Shown one piece after another: positions 1-8,889 of a stretch of 64,000 nt of DNA. Position 1 is the stretch's first letter. Every line of letters begins with the position of its first letter. Origin of the DNA: Jannaschia donghaensis. Its GTDB lineage: Bacteria > Pseudomonadota > Alphaproteobacteria > Rhodobacterales > Rhodobacteraceae. Location: assembly GCF_001403795.1 (NCBI RefSeq), contig NZ_CXSU01000012.1, forward strand, positions 1,410,548-1,474,547, read 5' to 3'. The notes below the pieces were generated by a model. The model worked only from the letters and a program-made list of their open reading frames with translations, was not told the DNA's origin and made no database searches. The position numbers and the translations under genes were made by a program.

Positions 1-891
1 GTGGCCCTCGGCGGGTCGATCTTGCTGACGTACGGCGCAGCGGCGCTTGACCTCGCCGATCCTGCGGCCTCGGTCTATCTGGCGACGGCATGGTCGCCGC
101 TGTCGGTGATCGTGGGGGGGCTGTTGTTCGGATACGGCATGGCGATGGCGGGAAACTGCGGCTTCGGTGCCTTGGCCCGACTGGGGGGCGGCGACCTTCG
201 CGCCTTCGTGATTGTCCTTGTCATGGGACTCTCCGCCTTTGCCGTCATGTCGGGTCCGTTCGCGGCCCTTCGCCTATCGCTTTTCCCGCTGGGAAACGTC
301 GGTGAAAGCCAGGGCATCGCCCAAACGCTCTCCGCAATGACCGGCGCGTCGCCTGTGGCGATCGGGGGTTTGGCCGGTGTCGGCATCCTTCTGGTCTCTC
401 TCGCCAATCTGGAATTCCTGCGGCAGCGCCGGTTGATCGCGGCGGGCGCGGCCGTGGCTGTTGCGATTGCGACCGGCTGGGTCGGCACCACCTATATCTC
501 GACGACCGGGTTCGCCCCGGCCTCGGTCATCTCGCATACCTTCGCGGCACCGCTGGGCGGGACGATGCTGTGGCTGATGACCGCCAGCGGCACATCCATC
601 GGGTTCGGCATCGGATCGGTGGGCGGCGTCCTGATCGGGGCCTTCGCCGGCAGCCTTCTGCGCGGCCACTTTCGCTGGGAAGCCTGCGAGGACCCCCGCG
701 AATTGCGTCGCCAGATCGGGGGCGCGGTGCTGATGGGGGTCGGTGCCGTCCTTGCCTTGGGCTGCAGCGTCGGACAGGGATTGTCGGCCTTTTCGGTGCT
801 GGCCTATTCCGCGCCGCTTGCGGCCGCGGCGATCATCCTTGGGGCAACCGTCGGTTTGCGGCAGTTGGTGACAGGGTTTCAAGTAGGCTGA
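1..891 (+). CDS. YeeE/YedE family membrane transporter, 5' end outside window
   Basis: Very hydrophobic protein with about eight membrane segments. The glycine- and cysteine-rich repeats GYGMAMAGNCGFGA (about residue 44) and GVGAVLALGCSVGQG (about 246) are the paired half-channel motifs of the YeeE/YedE family, whose characterised members take up thiosulfate through conserved cysteines in the membrane. The 296 residues visible are shorter than the usual 350 or so and the frame is open from base 1, so the GTG at base 1 is probably internal and the gene starts upstream. No sulfur-metabolism gene follows; the next gene is 500 bp away. The substrate (thiosulfate or another sulfur compound) is inferred from the family only. 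Confidence 0.85.
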   Translation: MALGGSILLTYGAAALDLADPAASVYLATAWSPLSVIVGGLLFGYGMAMAGNCGFGALARLGGGDLRAFVIVLVMGLSAFAVMSGPFAALRLSLFPLGNVGESQGIAQTLSAMTGASPVAIGGLAGVGILLVSLANLEFLRQRRLIAAGAAVAVAIATGWVGTTYISTTGFAPASVISHTFAAPLGGTMLWLMTASGTSIGFGIGSVGGVLIGAFAGSLLRGHFRWEACEDPRELRRQIGGAVLMGVGAVLALGCSVGQGLSAFSVLAYSAPLAAAAIILGATVGLRQLVTGFQVG

Positions 892-1396
892 CGCCGGACC
901 GAATGGGGCGCCGTCCCATTCTGAACGCGACGTCATCGAAGCACATCTAGACGCCCCCCGGACCTGGATCGTGCGCTTCGCCTTCGCAGTTTCGGCGACG
1001 TGCGATCCGGCAGCTTCCGATATGCGGGGGTAGGCCGTCGCTGCAAAGGGCCGACCGTCCTCGTCACGGATCCCCGACCCTCTCTTGACTGTCGTTGGTA
1101 TGAAGGTCGCGACCTCTTGATGGCGGTGGCGCAAATTCGGCGGGACCGCCCGTTGCTTCGATAGAGGATCCAGCACCGGTGTTTTCCAGGACCGGGAACC
1201 GTTCGACACCGAAAATAGCATTCGCGCGCAAGCATTTGCATCGAGCCAGACTGAAAATCAGGAAGACCCCATCAATTATAAGGGCTGGCATAAATTGCCG
1301 GCGTCATGACCAGTCGGAGGTCGGCGACGGGACTTGACGCCGCGTCCGCTCCCGCCGGACACTGAGCTTCGTGACCCCCAACCCGGAGACCTCCCC
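892..1396. other. intergenic stretch, no gene seen
   Basis: About 500 bp between the YeeE/YedE and YceI genes. Reverse-strand frames here have proline/arginine-rich, non-family-like translations and are best taken as noise. I see no RNA gene. The last bases (GGAG at 1384-1387) form the ribosome site of the YceI gene. Confidence 0.4.
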
Positions 1397-1972
1397 ATGA
1401 AAACGCTCGCCTTCGCACTTGCCCTGGTTCCCGCGTCGGTCGTCGCGGACCCGGCCCGGTATGAACTGGACCCTGCTCATACCACCGTCGCCTTCTTGGT
1501 CGACCACGTCGGCTATGCCGCGACGCTGGGCCTTTTCGCCCAGGTGGAGGGTGGATTTACCTACGACACAGACACACAGGCCCTGTCCGATGTGATCGTC
1601 ACTGTTACCGCCGACAGCATCGAAACGCTCAATGACGCGCGCGACGAACATGTCCGTTCCGGCGATTTCCTCGACGTGGGGTCCCATCCGCAGATCGTGT
1701 TCACCGCCACAAACGGTGCACCCACGGACGCCACGACCGGTACAGTCGATGGGGCGTTGACGCTGTTGGGAAACACCCGCCCCCTGTCGCTGGACGTGAC
1801 GCTCAACAAGGCGGACGCCTATCCTTTCGGACACAAGCGTTTCACCCTGGGCCTGACGGTCCGCGGCACCCTGAACCGCTCCGATTGGGGCATGGACTAC
1901 GGCGTTGCGAATGGTCTGGTGGGCGACGAGGTGACGCTGATCATCGAAACCGAGGCGATGCGGATGGAGTGA
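1397..1972 (+). CDS. YceI family periplasmic lipid-binding protein
   Basis: The ATG at 1397 is preceded by GGAG at 1384-1387 and opens a signal peptide (MKTLAFALALVPASVVA, cleaved near ADP), so I prefer it to an in-frame start at 1334. The 191-residue product has the YceI pattern: YELDPAHTTVAFLVDHVGYA at the mature N terminus, a central SGDFLDVGSHPQIVF and a terminal GDEVTLIIETEA. YceI proteins are beta-barrel lipocalin-like carriers of polyprenoid or fatty ligands in the periplasm. It is convergent with the long minus-strand operon that ends at 1984, with only 11 bp between, and it stands alone. The ligand is unknown. Confidence 0.9.
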   Translation: MKTLAFALALVPASVVADPARYELDPAHTTVAFLVDHVGYAATLGLFAQVEGGFTYDTDTQALSDVIVTVTADSIETLNDARDEHVRSGDFLDVGSHPQIVFTATNGAPTDATTGTVDGALTLLGNTRPLSLDVTLNKADAYPFGHKRFTLGLTVRGTLNRSDWGMDYGVANGLVGDEVTLIIETEAMRME

Positions 1973-1983
1973 CGAGCCCCCCG

Positions 1984-2814
1984 TCAGCCTTTCACGGCAC
2001 CCGCGATCAGGGCCGAAACGATCATCCGCTGCAGCGCCACGAAAACAGCCACGGCTGGCACCACCGCGATCAGGCAGGCGGCGGCCAGAAGTTGCGTAGT
2101 GGAGGCGGAGGTGGAGCCGGCGAAGTTGAAGATGGCAACGGAAATCGGCCAGTCGCCATCGCGTTCCAGCAGAATGAACGGCACCAGAAACTGCGACCAG
2201 TTCATCACCATCGCAAGGATGAACGCCGATGCGATACCGGGCCTGGCGAGCGGCAACGTGATGCGGGTCAGCACCTGAAGCCGAGACGCACCATCGACGA
2301 AGGCCACCTCCTCGATCTCGGCCGGGATGGCATCGAACGCCACCTTGAGCAGCCAGACCGCCAACGGCATCCCAAGCGCGCCATAGACCGCCACCACCGA
2401 TGCATCGAGGTTGAGCAGCTCCAGCGCGCCCATCCAGCGATAGAGTGGGACGAGGATCACCAGCGGTGAAATCATCTGCACGGCCAGAATGCCGATCAAC
2501 ACCCCCTGCTTGCCGCGAAAATCCAACCGCGAACACGCATAGGCCGCCGGGATCGCCAGCACGACCGCAAGGCCACCGCCGAGCGCGGAGAGCTTCAGCC
2601 CGTTCCACAGGTAGGTCAGGAATGCAGGATCGGAGAGGATATAGGCGAAGTTGCCCAACGTCGGCTCGTGCGGGATCAGGCGCGCCGCCCCGCGAAACAC
2701 CTCTGCCGGGGTGCGCAGCGACAGGCTGAGCAGCCAGACAAATGGGGTGGCAAAGAACACCGCCAGCAGGGCCAGCACGGCATAGGTCGCCAAATCGCCG
2801 ACCCGCGCGCTCAT
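1984..2814 (-). CDS. CUT1-type sugar ABC transporter permease (MalG-like)
   Basis: 276 residues with six predicted membrane segments and the EAA loop that docks the ATPase (EEVAFVDGASRLQVLTRITL, about residues 165-185). It matches the inner permease of carbohydrate-uptake class 1 importers. It is last in a seven-gene minus-strand operon and overlaps the preceding permease by four bases (ATGA). No ATP-binding gene is present in the operon, so the importer presumably borrows a shared MsmK/UgpC-type ATPase encoded elsewhere. Confidence 0.9.
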   Translation of the reverse strand: MSARVGDLATYAVLALLAVFFATPFVWLLSLSLRTPAEVFRGAARLIPHEPTLGNFAYILSDPAFLTYLWNGLKLSALGGGLAVVLAIPAAYACSRLDFRGKQGVLIGILAVQMISPLVILVPLYRWMGALELLNLDASVVAVYGALGMPLAVWLLKVAFDAIPAEIEEVAFVDGASRLQVLTRITLPLARPGIASAFILAMVMNWSQFLVPFILLERDGDWPISVAIFNFAGSTSASTTQLLAAACLIAVVPAVAVFVALQRMIVSALIAGAVKG

Positions 2815-3695
2815 GTCCGCCCCAGCCAGCCGTGGACCAATGCTGCAAGCGCTGCGCTGATCGTGAAAAGCAGCACCGCCAGAACGCTGCCCCCCGCCAG
2901 ATCAAAATTGTAGAACACGGTGTTGAACGTGAAAAGCGCCAGCACTTCTGTCGCGCGCCCCGGTCCGCCCCCGGTCAGCGCCAGGATACTGTCGAAGGTG
3001 TTGAGCGTCTGGACCGTCACAAGCACCGTGTTCACCGCGATGGCCGTTCTAAGCAGAGGTAGCGTGATCGAGCGGAAGCTGCGCCACGCGCGCGCGCCGT
3101 CCAGCTGCGCCACTTCGTAAAGGGTGGGGTCGATGCCCCGGCGCGCGGCGTAGAAGACGATCATGGAAAAGGCCGTCCCCTGCCACAGGTTCGCGATCAC
3201 CGCCGAGACCAGTGCCATCTGCGGGTCCGACAGCCAGGCCACCGGACCGAGCCCGACCCCGCCCAAAATGGAGTTCAGCGTGCCATAAGGTGCCTCGTCG
3301 AAGAGCATCTGCCAAATCAGACCGTTGGCGATGCCCGGCACGACCCAGGCCGCCAGGACCAACGTGCGAAACGCCGCCATGCCACGCAGCCCCCGCGCCT
3401 CCCCGCGCACGATCAGCAGGGCGATGGCCAGCCCAGCAACCTGCAGCGCGATCACGTTCACGGCCGTAAACACAAACGTCGTGCCCAGAACCTGCGGCAA
3501 GGCCGGATCGCCCAGCACCGCGCGAAACGCGTCCAGCGAATACCCGGACGCGCCCCGCACCAGCGTTGCATCGCTGAACGCCAACCGGACCACGTCGATG
3601 ACCGGCACCAGATAGAACAGCGCCGTGAACGCGATGGCCGGCAGCAGCCACGGGAACGGCCGCCCGTCGGCGGGCGCGGGGCCGCGTGTCGTCAC
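2811..3695 (-). CDS. CUT1-type sugar ABC transporter permease (MalF-like)
   Basis: 294 residues, six membrane segments and an EAA-type loop (YEVAQLDGARAWRSFRSITL, about residues 185-205). It pairs with the permease at 1984-2814 to form the importer channel. The start overlaps the stop of the binding-protein gene by four bases and its own stop overlaps the next start, so the three transport genes are translationally coupled. The sequence does not reveal the substrate. Confidence 0.9.
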   Translation of the reverse strand: MTTRGPAPADGRPFPWLLPAIAFTALFYLVPVIDVVRLAFSDATLVRGASGYSLDAFRAVLGDPALPQVLGTTFVFTAVNVIALQVAGLAIALLIVRGEARGLRGMAAFRTLVLAAWVVPGIANGLIWQMLFDEAPYGTLNSILGGVGLGPVAWLSDPQMALVSAVIANLWQGTAFSMIVFYAARRGIDPTLYEVAQLDGARAWRSFRSITLPLLRTAIAVNTVLVTVQTLNTFDSILALTGGGPGRATEVLALFTFNTVFYNFDLAGGSVLAVLLFTISAALAALVHGWLGRT

Positions 3696-4978
3696 TGCCG
3701 GGCGTAGGCCGCGCGCGCTGCATCCCCGGCGGCATCAAGGGCGGCTTCGGGTGTCGCCGCGCCCGACAGAACGTCGCCCAGCAGGATCTGGATCTGGTTG
3801 GAAATCTCCGGATAGATCGCGGCACCGGGGCGCGCGACGCCGTTTTGCAGGGCTTGGGCGAACAGCTCGAACTCCGGTCCGTCGTAGGCGTCGTACTGAT
3901 CGTAGAGCGCGGTGGAAGTCGGCAGCAGACCTTGGAGTGCATTGCCCGGACCGGCATAGATCTCCTTGGCGATCTGACCACACAGCGCCGCCTTTGCGGG
4001 GTCGTCCGTCATCGCCGCGATGGCCCAGCCGCCGGTGCCCGTAGCCCGCTGATCGACGGTCGGCCCCGGCAGTTCGGAGACGGCCCAGTTGGCGAAATCC
4101 TCGGGGGCGAGTGTCGTGCGCAGCTGCCCATACTGCCAGTTGCCACCCACGAACATCGACGCCGTGCCTGCGGCCGCCGCCGCGTTGAATGCGTCGTAAT
4201 CGGTGATCGACGTCACCCGCTCAGGCGATGCGCCGCTGTCGACCAGATCCTGCACATAGGCGACGGCGGCGAGGAATTTCTCGCGGTTGTCGCCTTGATC
4301 GAACACCGGCGCGCCCTCCGCGTTCACCAGTGTGCCGCCTTGCGCCCAGAAGTTCGCCAGCCAGTCAAAGGCCGTCCCCTCCCACCTGCCGCCGTTGAAG
4401 AGCAGCCCCTCGCGCCCGGCCTCCACCGCCGTCAGGCCTGCGGCGCGCGCCTCCTCCCAAGTCTGGGGGGCATCGGGCACGACGGAGGTGTCGCGGTAGA
4501 GGACGCGCAGGTCGGTGAACCACCACCAGGCCAGCACGTCGCCCGCCTCGTTCACCACGGCGTCGCGCACATAGGGGAACAAGTCCGCCACCTCCGCGTC
4601 GGAGAAGACCGCGTTCATCGGGCGCAGCACGTCCGCGTCGCGGAACGTGGCCAACTGGCTGCTGTCGACCATCGCGCAATCGGGGCCGCGCCCGGCCTGC
4701 GCCTGTTGCAGCATCCGGGCCTGTTCCTGCCCGATGTTGCCGGTTTGCAGCTGCGTCTCAATCCGCCAGGCGGGGCGCGCCCGGATGAAATCGGAGAACA
4801 GCGCCTCGAACCCTTCCCGCGTGGCCGGGTCGCTGGAATAAAGGTCATAGGACGTCAGCCGGAACGTCAGGACGTTGGGCGCATCCGGCAGGCCCACGCG
4901 GGTGCGGGTGACCAGATCCTGCGCGGGGGACAATGTCGGGGCAAGCGCCATTGCGGCGGCGAGGGGAAGCAATTTCAT
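3692..4978 (-). CDS. extracellular solute-binding protein, CUT1 ABC importer
   Basis: 428 residues with a cleavable signal peptide (MKLLPLAAAMALAPTLSPAQ). The remainder fits the family 1 extracellular binding-protein fold: ARPAWRIETQ early, WWWFTDLRVLYRDTSVVPD in the hinge region and GTGGWAIAAMTDDPAKAA near residue 330. It captures the ligand in the periplasm for the two permeases encoded downstream. It overlaps the LTA-synthase-like gene upstream by four bases, which ties uptake to lipid-type enzymes. A glycerol-phosphate-type or sugar-phosphate ligand would suit the neighbours but is inference. Confidence 0.88.
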   Translation of the reverse strand: MKLLPLAAAMALAPTLSPAQDLVTRTRVGLPDAPNVLTFRLTSYDLYSSDPATREGFEALFSDFIRARPAWRIETQLQTGNIGQEQARMLQQAQAGRGPDCAMVDSSQLATFRDADVLRPMNAVFSDAEVADLFPYVRDAVVNEAGDVLAWWWFTDLRVLYRDTSVVPDAPQTWEEARAAGLTAVEAGREGLLFNGGRWEGTAFDWLANFWAQGGTLVNAEGAPVFDQGDNREKFLAAVAYVQDLVDSGASPERVTSITDYDAFNAAAAAGTASMFVGGNWQYGQLRTTLAPEDFANWAVSELPGPTVDQRATGTGGWAIAAMTDDPAKAALCGQIAKEIYAGPGNALQGLLPTSTALYDQYDAYDGPEFELFAQALQNGVARPGAAIYPEISNQIQILLGDVLSGAATPEAALDAAGDAARAAYARQ

Positions 4979-6543
4979 GGGACGCTCCTGTCAGTCAGCG
5001 GTGTCTCGTAGATCGTCGTCAGCATGACGCGCAGGTCCTGCATCGGCAATGTCGCGCGGGCGGGGTCGGGCACCATGCCACGGGTGAAAAGCGCCTCTGG
5101 CAGACGGTTCAGCAGCCTGGGGTCGTCTGAAATGATGTGGATCGGCACGTCGGGCGAAGCGCCCTGCCCCGTCAACAGCGGCGCGGGTTGATGATCGCCC
5201 AGTACGATGAACAGCGCGCCGTCGCCGTCGCGCGCCACGTATTGCCCCATCACCTCCAGCGCGTAGTCCAGCGAAAGGGCGTATTGCGCCCGGATCGTAT
5301 CGGGGTCCGACCAGACGACGCGGGGGGTGTCGCCCGCCCGGCGGGTGCCGTCGAAGACCGATCCGTCGCCGATATCGTCCCACGGCAGGATCTCCGGGAG
5401 GGGCGTCCACGGCGCGTGGGACGTGATGAGCGCGACTTCGACCATGTCGTCGCCCGGCCCCCGCAGCACCCGGTCCAGCACGGTCCAGGTGTACTGGTCC
5501 GGCATCGTCACCCATTCGAACGGCTGGCCGCGATAGCCCAATCTCGCGGCGTCCAGCGTGATGTCGTACCCGTACCAGGCGGCTTCGGGCCAATCGAGGG
5601 TGATCGCCGGCATGGCCGCCCCCACCGTCCACCCGGCCGCGCCGAACAGCCGGTTCAGGGAGGTGCGCTGCGAGGTCATCAGCCGATCGTAGCGGACCTG
5701 GTTGTCCACCCACAGACCCGACATCAGTGTTCCGTGGCTGAGCCAGCTTTGCCCGCCACGCGTCGGTGCCGCCAACCAGCCGCTGCGGGTCGACCATCCC
5801 GCTGCCGCCAGCCGATCCTCCACCGCCGCCAGACGCGGCAGGGCGGTGAGGGCGAATTCCGGATCCTCCAGAAACGATCGACCGTAGGATTCGACGAAAG
5901 CCAGGATCACATCGCGTCCCTGCAAGGCAGCGAAGGTCGGGGCCTGCTCCGACGCCGCACGCAGGTCTTCGGTGAACGCGGCCAGATCGTTGACGCCCGT
6001 TGCCATCCGCGTGACCTGCGCCGCCACCACCGGCGTCACCGCCAACGGGGCCCAGCCCGGCACCACGCTTGCCGCGCCCGCCAGCGCCAGCGCGCCCCCC
6101 GCCAGGCCCGCCCGCGCGACCGTGGGCACGCCGCGCAATCGCGTCAGGCACAACCACAGCACCCAGGCCACCCCTGTCACGGCCAGCACGACCGCCCCCA
6201 CCGCCGCCGCCGCCTGCCCGCGCCCGATGCTCGACGCCAGAAGCGACCAGCCGGAGGTCAGCAGATGCAGGTCGAGCAGCGGATTGAACGGGCGGCTGAA
6301 CGCCTGATACGTGCCCAGATCGGCGGCGCGCAGCACCATCAGAACGGTCGCCACCGCCACCAAGGTGCCGCGCAGCCAGCGGCCCGGCAGCAACGTCAGC
6401 GCCAGCAGGATCATCGGAAGTTCCCACGTGGGGCGCGCCAGCCGCGCAAGGCTCAGCCCCGCAGGATGCGACGGCATGACCAGGATAGCGTGCAGCAGCA
6501 GGATACCCGCCGCGGCCATGATCCAGACCCCGGCGCGCGTCAT
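4975..6543 (-). CDS. LTA-synthase-like membrane phosphotransferase/sulfatase
   Basis: 522 residues. The first 170 or so hold about five membrane helices; the rest is an alkaline-phosphatase-superfamily domain facing the periplasm. Visible family elements are DVILAFVESYGRSFLED (metal site 1 and the typical VESYG), GGQSWLSHGTLMSG (nucleophile Ser/Thr region) and VLGDHQPAP (metal-binding Asp-His). Relatives transfer phosphoglycerol or phosphoethanolamine from phospholipids to glycans or lipids. The gene lies between a flippase-like gene and an importer binding protein and overlaps both by four bases, suggesting headgroup transfer or removal. Donor and acceptor are unknown. Confidence 0.85.
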   Translation of the reverse strand: MTRAGVWIMAAAGILLLHAILVMPSHPAGLSLARLARPTWELPMILLALTLLPGRWLRGTLVAVATVLMVLRAADLGTYQAFSRPFNPLLDLHLLTSGWSLLASSIGRGQAAAAVGAVVLAVTGVAWVLWLCLTRLRGVPTVARAGLAGGALALAGAASVVPGWAPLAVTPVVAAQVTRMATGVNDLAAFTEDLRAASEQAPTFAALQGRDVILAFVESYGRSFLEDPEFALTALPRLAAVEDRLAAAGWSTRSGWLAAPTRGGQSWLSHGTLMSGLWVDNQVRYDRLMTSQRTSLNRLFGAAGWTVGAAMPAITLDWPEAAWYGYDITLDAARLGYRGQPFEWVTMPDQYTWTVLDRVLRGPGDDMVEVALITSHAPWTPLPEILPWDDIGDGSVFDGTRRAGDTPRVVWSDPDTIRAQYALSLDYALEVMGQYVARDGDGALFIVLGDHQPAPLLTGQGASPDVPIHIISDDPRLLNRLPEALFTRGMVPDPARATLPMQDLRVMLTTIYETPLTDRSVP

Positions 6544-7427
6544 CCCGTACGTTCCGACACGGGCCAGACCCAGAAGATCAGCACCGGCAGAACCGACAGC
6601 ATCATCGCCGCGCCGAACACGATGCCCGCCGCGATACCCGCCTGCGCGGTCGCCCCCGCGATAGGAAACAGCAACGCAGCCGCCCCCTCGCGCCAGCCCC
6701 AGCCGGCCACCGACAGTGGGATCAACATTGCCGTCAGGATCAGCGGCACCAGCAACAGCGTGGCTTGCGGACCCAAGGCCGTGCCAGTCGCCCGCGCGCA
6801 GGCAGCGAACGCCGCGACGTTAAGCAGTGCGGCCCCCAGCGACAGCGCGACCTGCGCCCCCGCGATGCGGCGCGTTGGCAGGCAGCGGCGCAGCAGATCC
6901 GCGATCCGGCCCCGACGCGCCGCGGCGAAGATGCCGGCGGCCAGCCCAATCCCTAACAGCACGGCGAAGATCAGACCGCGAAGCAGGCCCGGCGGCCAGT
7001 CAAACGCGCCGGGGGCGGCCAAGCCCCAGACCGCACCGGCCAGACCCACCACCAGCAGACCCACCTGACCCGCCACCCGCTCGATCACCACGGCCTGCGC
7101 CGCCGGCTTCCACCCTGTCCCGTCGCGCGACCGGACCGCACGGCTCGCATCGCCCAGCACACCGCCCGGCAGTGTTAGGTTCACGACCTGCCCGGTCAGA
7201 TATTCCCGGATTGCCCAGCCCGCGCCGAACCGCAGGCCCAGGCACCGCGCCACCAATCGCCAGCGCAGCGCCATCAGAATCGTCTGACCCCAGAGACAGG
7301 CGAGCGCGACGCCGACCCACAGCGGATCGGCCCGCGTCAGCCGTGTGCCGATGTCGCCTGACCCGAAGGCCCAGAGCAACAGCCCGATCACGATGGCGGG
7401 AACTGCAAGGCGCAGCATATGCGTCAT
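6540..7427 (-). CDS. lysylphosphatidylglycerol synthase TM-domain (flippase-like) protein
   Basis: The start at 7427 gives MTHMLRLAVPAI and an ATGA overlap with the upstream gene; a longer open frame reaching 8213 is an arginine/proline-rich shadow. The 295-residue product has about eight membrane helices and the LPG_synthase_TM features LMALRWRLVARCLG, LPGGVLGDASRAVRS (about residues 85-100) and VIERVAGQVGLL. The family includes the flippase half of MprF and glycolipid-linked membrane proteins. There is no C-terminal synthase domain. In this operon it probably moves or presents the lipid made by the adjacent CDP-alcohol phosphatidyltransferase. Confidence 0.85.
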   Translation of the reverse strand: MTHMLRLAVPAIVIGLLLWAFGSGDIGTRLTRADPLWVGVALACLWGQTILMALRWRLVARCLGLRFGAGWAIREYLTGQVVNLTLPGGVLGDASRAVRSRDGTGWKPAAQAVVIERVAGQVGLLVVGLAGAVWGLAAPGAFDWPPGLLRGLIFAVLLGIGLAAGIFAAARRGRIADLLRRCLPTRRIAGAQVALSLGAALLNVAAFAACARATGTALGPQATLLLVPLILTAMLIPLSVAGWGWREGAAALLFPIAGATAQAGIAAGIVFGAAMMLSVLPVLIFWVWPVSERTG

Positions 7428-8146
7428 CGCCGCCGCGCCAACCAGCAGACGTCGACCGCGAACGACCAGACCAAGGCCAGCGTCGCCACCAGCGCCAAAC
7501 CGCGCCCGAGACCGTCCGACACGACAGGTGCCAGCAGAGCCGTCAACACCCCGATCTGGACGACGCAGACGGCCTTGCGCCGCAAGCTGTCCGGCAATGT
7601 CGCGCCGAGCCAAGGCCAGATCAGCGTCGCTGCGACGAAGGCATAGCGCAGGCCCCCCAGGATCAGGATTTCGGGCCCGGCGCGACCCTGGACCAGCAGG
7701 ATGCCCGCCAACACCGCGGCCAGCAGGGCGTCCACCTCCATATCGAAGCGCGCGCCGAAGGCCGAGGTCAGGCCCGCGCGCCGCGCCAGCCAGCCATCGA
7801 CGCCGTCCAACGTCAGGGCCAAAGCGGCAAGCGCCAACAGCGACCATGCCGTCTGCGCGGGCACAGGCCCCGGCGGCCAGAGCGCTGCGGCCAGACCCGC
7901 CGTCAGCGCCAGGCGGATCAGGGTGACGATGTTGCATCCACCCGGTCGAACATGCGGATACCCCGCCGCCATTCCCGCCACCGCGATCGCCGCACCCACG
8001 ACGAATACGGCCAGAGAGATCGCCGCGCCGGGTGCGGACATGGCCAGCGCCAGTCCGATCACGCCGGGCACGAGCATCGCCGCGACCGCAGCCAGCCAAG
8101 CCGCCGGACCGGCGTGTCGGGTGTTGATGTATCTGACCCAGTTCAT
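7424..8146 (-). CDS. CDP-alcohol phosphatidyltransferase family protein
   Basis: 240 residues, membrane-embedded throughout. The family signature is complete: DGVDGWLARRAGLTSAFGAR followed at once by FDMEVD (about residues 113-138), giving the DxxDG, AR, G, D and D residues that bind CDP and metal. Such enzymes join a CDP-activated lipid to an alcohol (glycerol phosphate, serine, inositol) or the reverse. About 85 residues precede the signature, longer than in PgsA or PssA, and may be two extra helices. It overlaps both neighbours by four bases. The product lipid cannot be read from the sequence. Confidence 0.9.
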   Translation of the reverse strand: MNWVRYINTRHAGPAAWLAAVAAMLVPGVIGLALAMSAPGAAISLAVFVVGAAIAVAGMAAGYPHVRPGGCNIVTLIRLALTAGLAAALWPPGPVPAQTAWSLLALAALALTLDGVDGWLARRAGLTSAFGARFDMEVDALLAAVLAGILLVQGRAGPEILILGGLRYAFVAATLIWPWLGATLPDSLRRKAVCVVQIGVLTALLAPVVSDGLGRGLALVATLALVWSFAVDVCWLARRR

Positions 8147-8889
8147 GCGGCCCGTCCCCGCAATTCGACCCGGGCCGCCAAGGGCCGGTGGTCGGATGCC
8201 GCGTGGATCGCATCGGAATTCAGCGCCCGAGCATCGAACACGTCGGTCCCGTTGTCGGTAAGGATCCGATCAAGCGGCAGTAGGGGGCATCCGGCCGGAA
8301 ACGTGCGCCGCACCGGCCCGGTCAGGTCCATCCCCATCATGGGCCGTGACAGAGCAATCCCACCCCAAGGCCGCCATTCGTTCAGATCGCCCAACAGGAT
8401 CGTCTGCATCGGCGCGCGTCGCGCCAATACTTGCCCCACCGTGCGCAGTTGCACCGCGCGCAGCGCCTGTGCCAGCGACAGGTGGCATGACACGATGCGA
8501 AGGGGGTGCCCCGCGACCTCGACTTCGGCCAGAACGGCGGCGCGGGGACACCGGCCCGGCAACTCCAAGATGCGTCGGTCGCGCAGGGTCATCGCCGGAT
8601 CCAGCAGAAGGATATTGCCCAGAAAACCGCCGCTTTGCGGGCCCCACCGCATATTGTCGCCATCGTGAACCGATTGCAGGCCGGTCATCCGACCCAATTC
8701 TTCCATGTTCAGAATAGCCTGGTGCGGGGCATCGTCCGAGTCCGCCTCTTGCAAGGCCAGGATGTCCGGCGCGGTCGGCACGATGGTGGATGCGATGGCG
8801 GCCATGGTTCGCGCGGCATTCAAATGCCCGTCCCGTCCGACGGATCGGTGCAGGTTCCACGTCACGCAGGCAAGGGACGAACGTTCCAC
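8143..8889 (-). CDS. endonuclease/exonuclease/phosphatase (EEP) family protein
   Basis: 248 residues from a GTG at 8889, chosen because AAGGGA lies seven bases upstream and the fold begins at once (VTWNLHRSVGRDG). A TTG at 8976 would add a basic, family-unlike extension. EEP motifs are in order: WNLH, ILALQEAD (metal-binding Glu), SCHLSL, LLGDLNEWRP (catalytic Asp and Asn) and ASDHRPLAARV (catalytic Asp-His). Members cut DNA, inositol phosphates or phospholipid headgroups; as first gene of a lipid operon, a phosphodiesterase or phosphatase role fits better than a nuclease. No signal peptide is evident. Confidence 0.85.
   Translation of the reverse strand: MERSSLACVTWNLHRSVGRDGHLNAARTMAAIASTIVPTAPDILALQEADSDDAPHQAILNMEELGRMTGLQSVHDGDNMRWGPQSGGFLGNILLLDPAMTLRDRRILELPGRCPRAAVLAEVEVAGHPLRIVSCHLSLAQALRAVQLRTVGQVLARRAPMQTILLGDLNEWRPWGGIALSRPMMGMDLTGPVRRTFPAGCPLLPLDRILTDNGTDVFDARALNSDAIHAASDHRPLAARVELRGRAA

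Noticed and set aside
6540-8213. Single 557-codon frame covering the flippase-like gene and its upstream neighbour
   Set aside because: The part above 7427 is an arginine/glycine-rich antiframe of the CDP-alcohol phosphatidyltransferase; the ATGA overlap gives the proper start.
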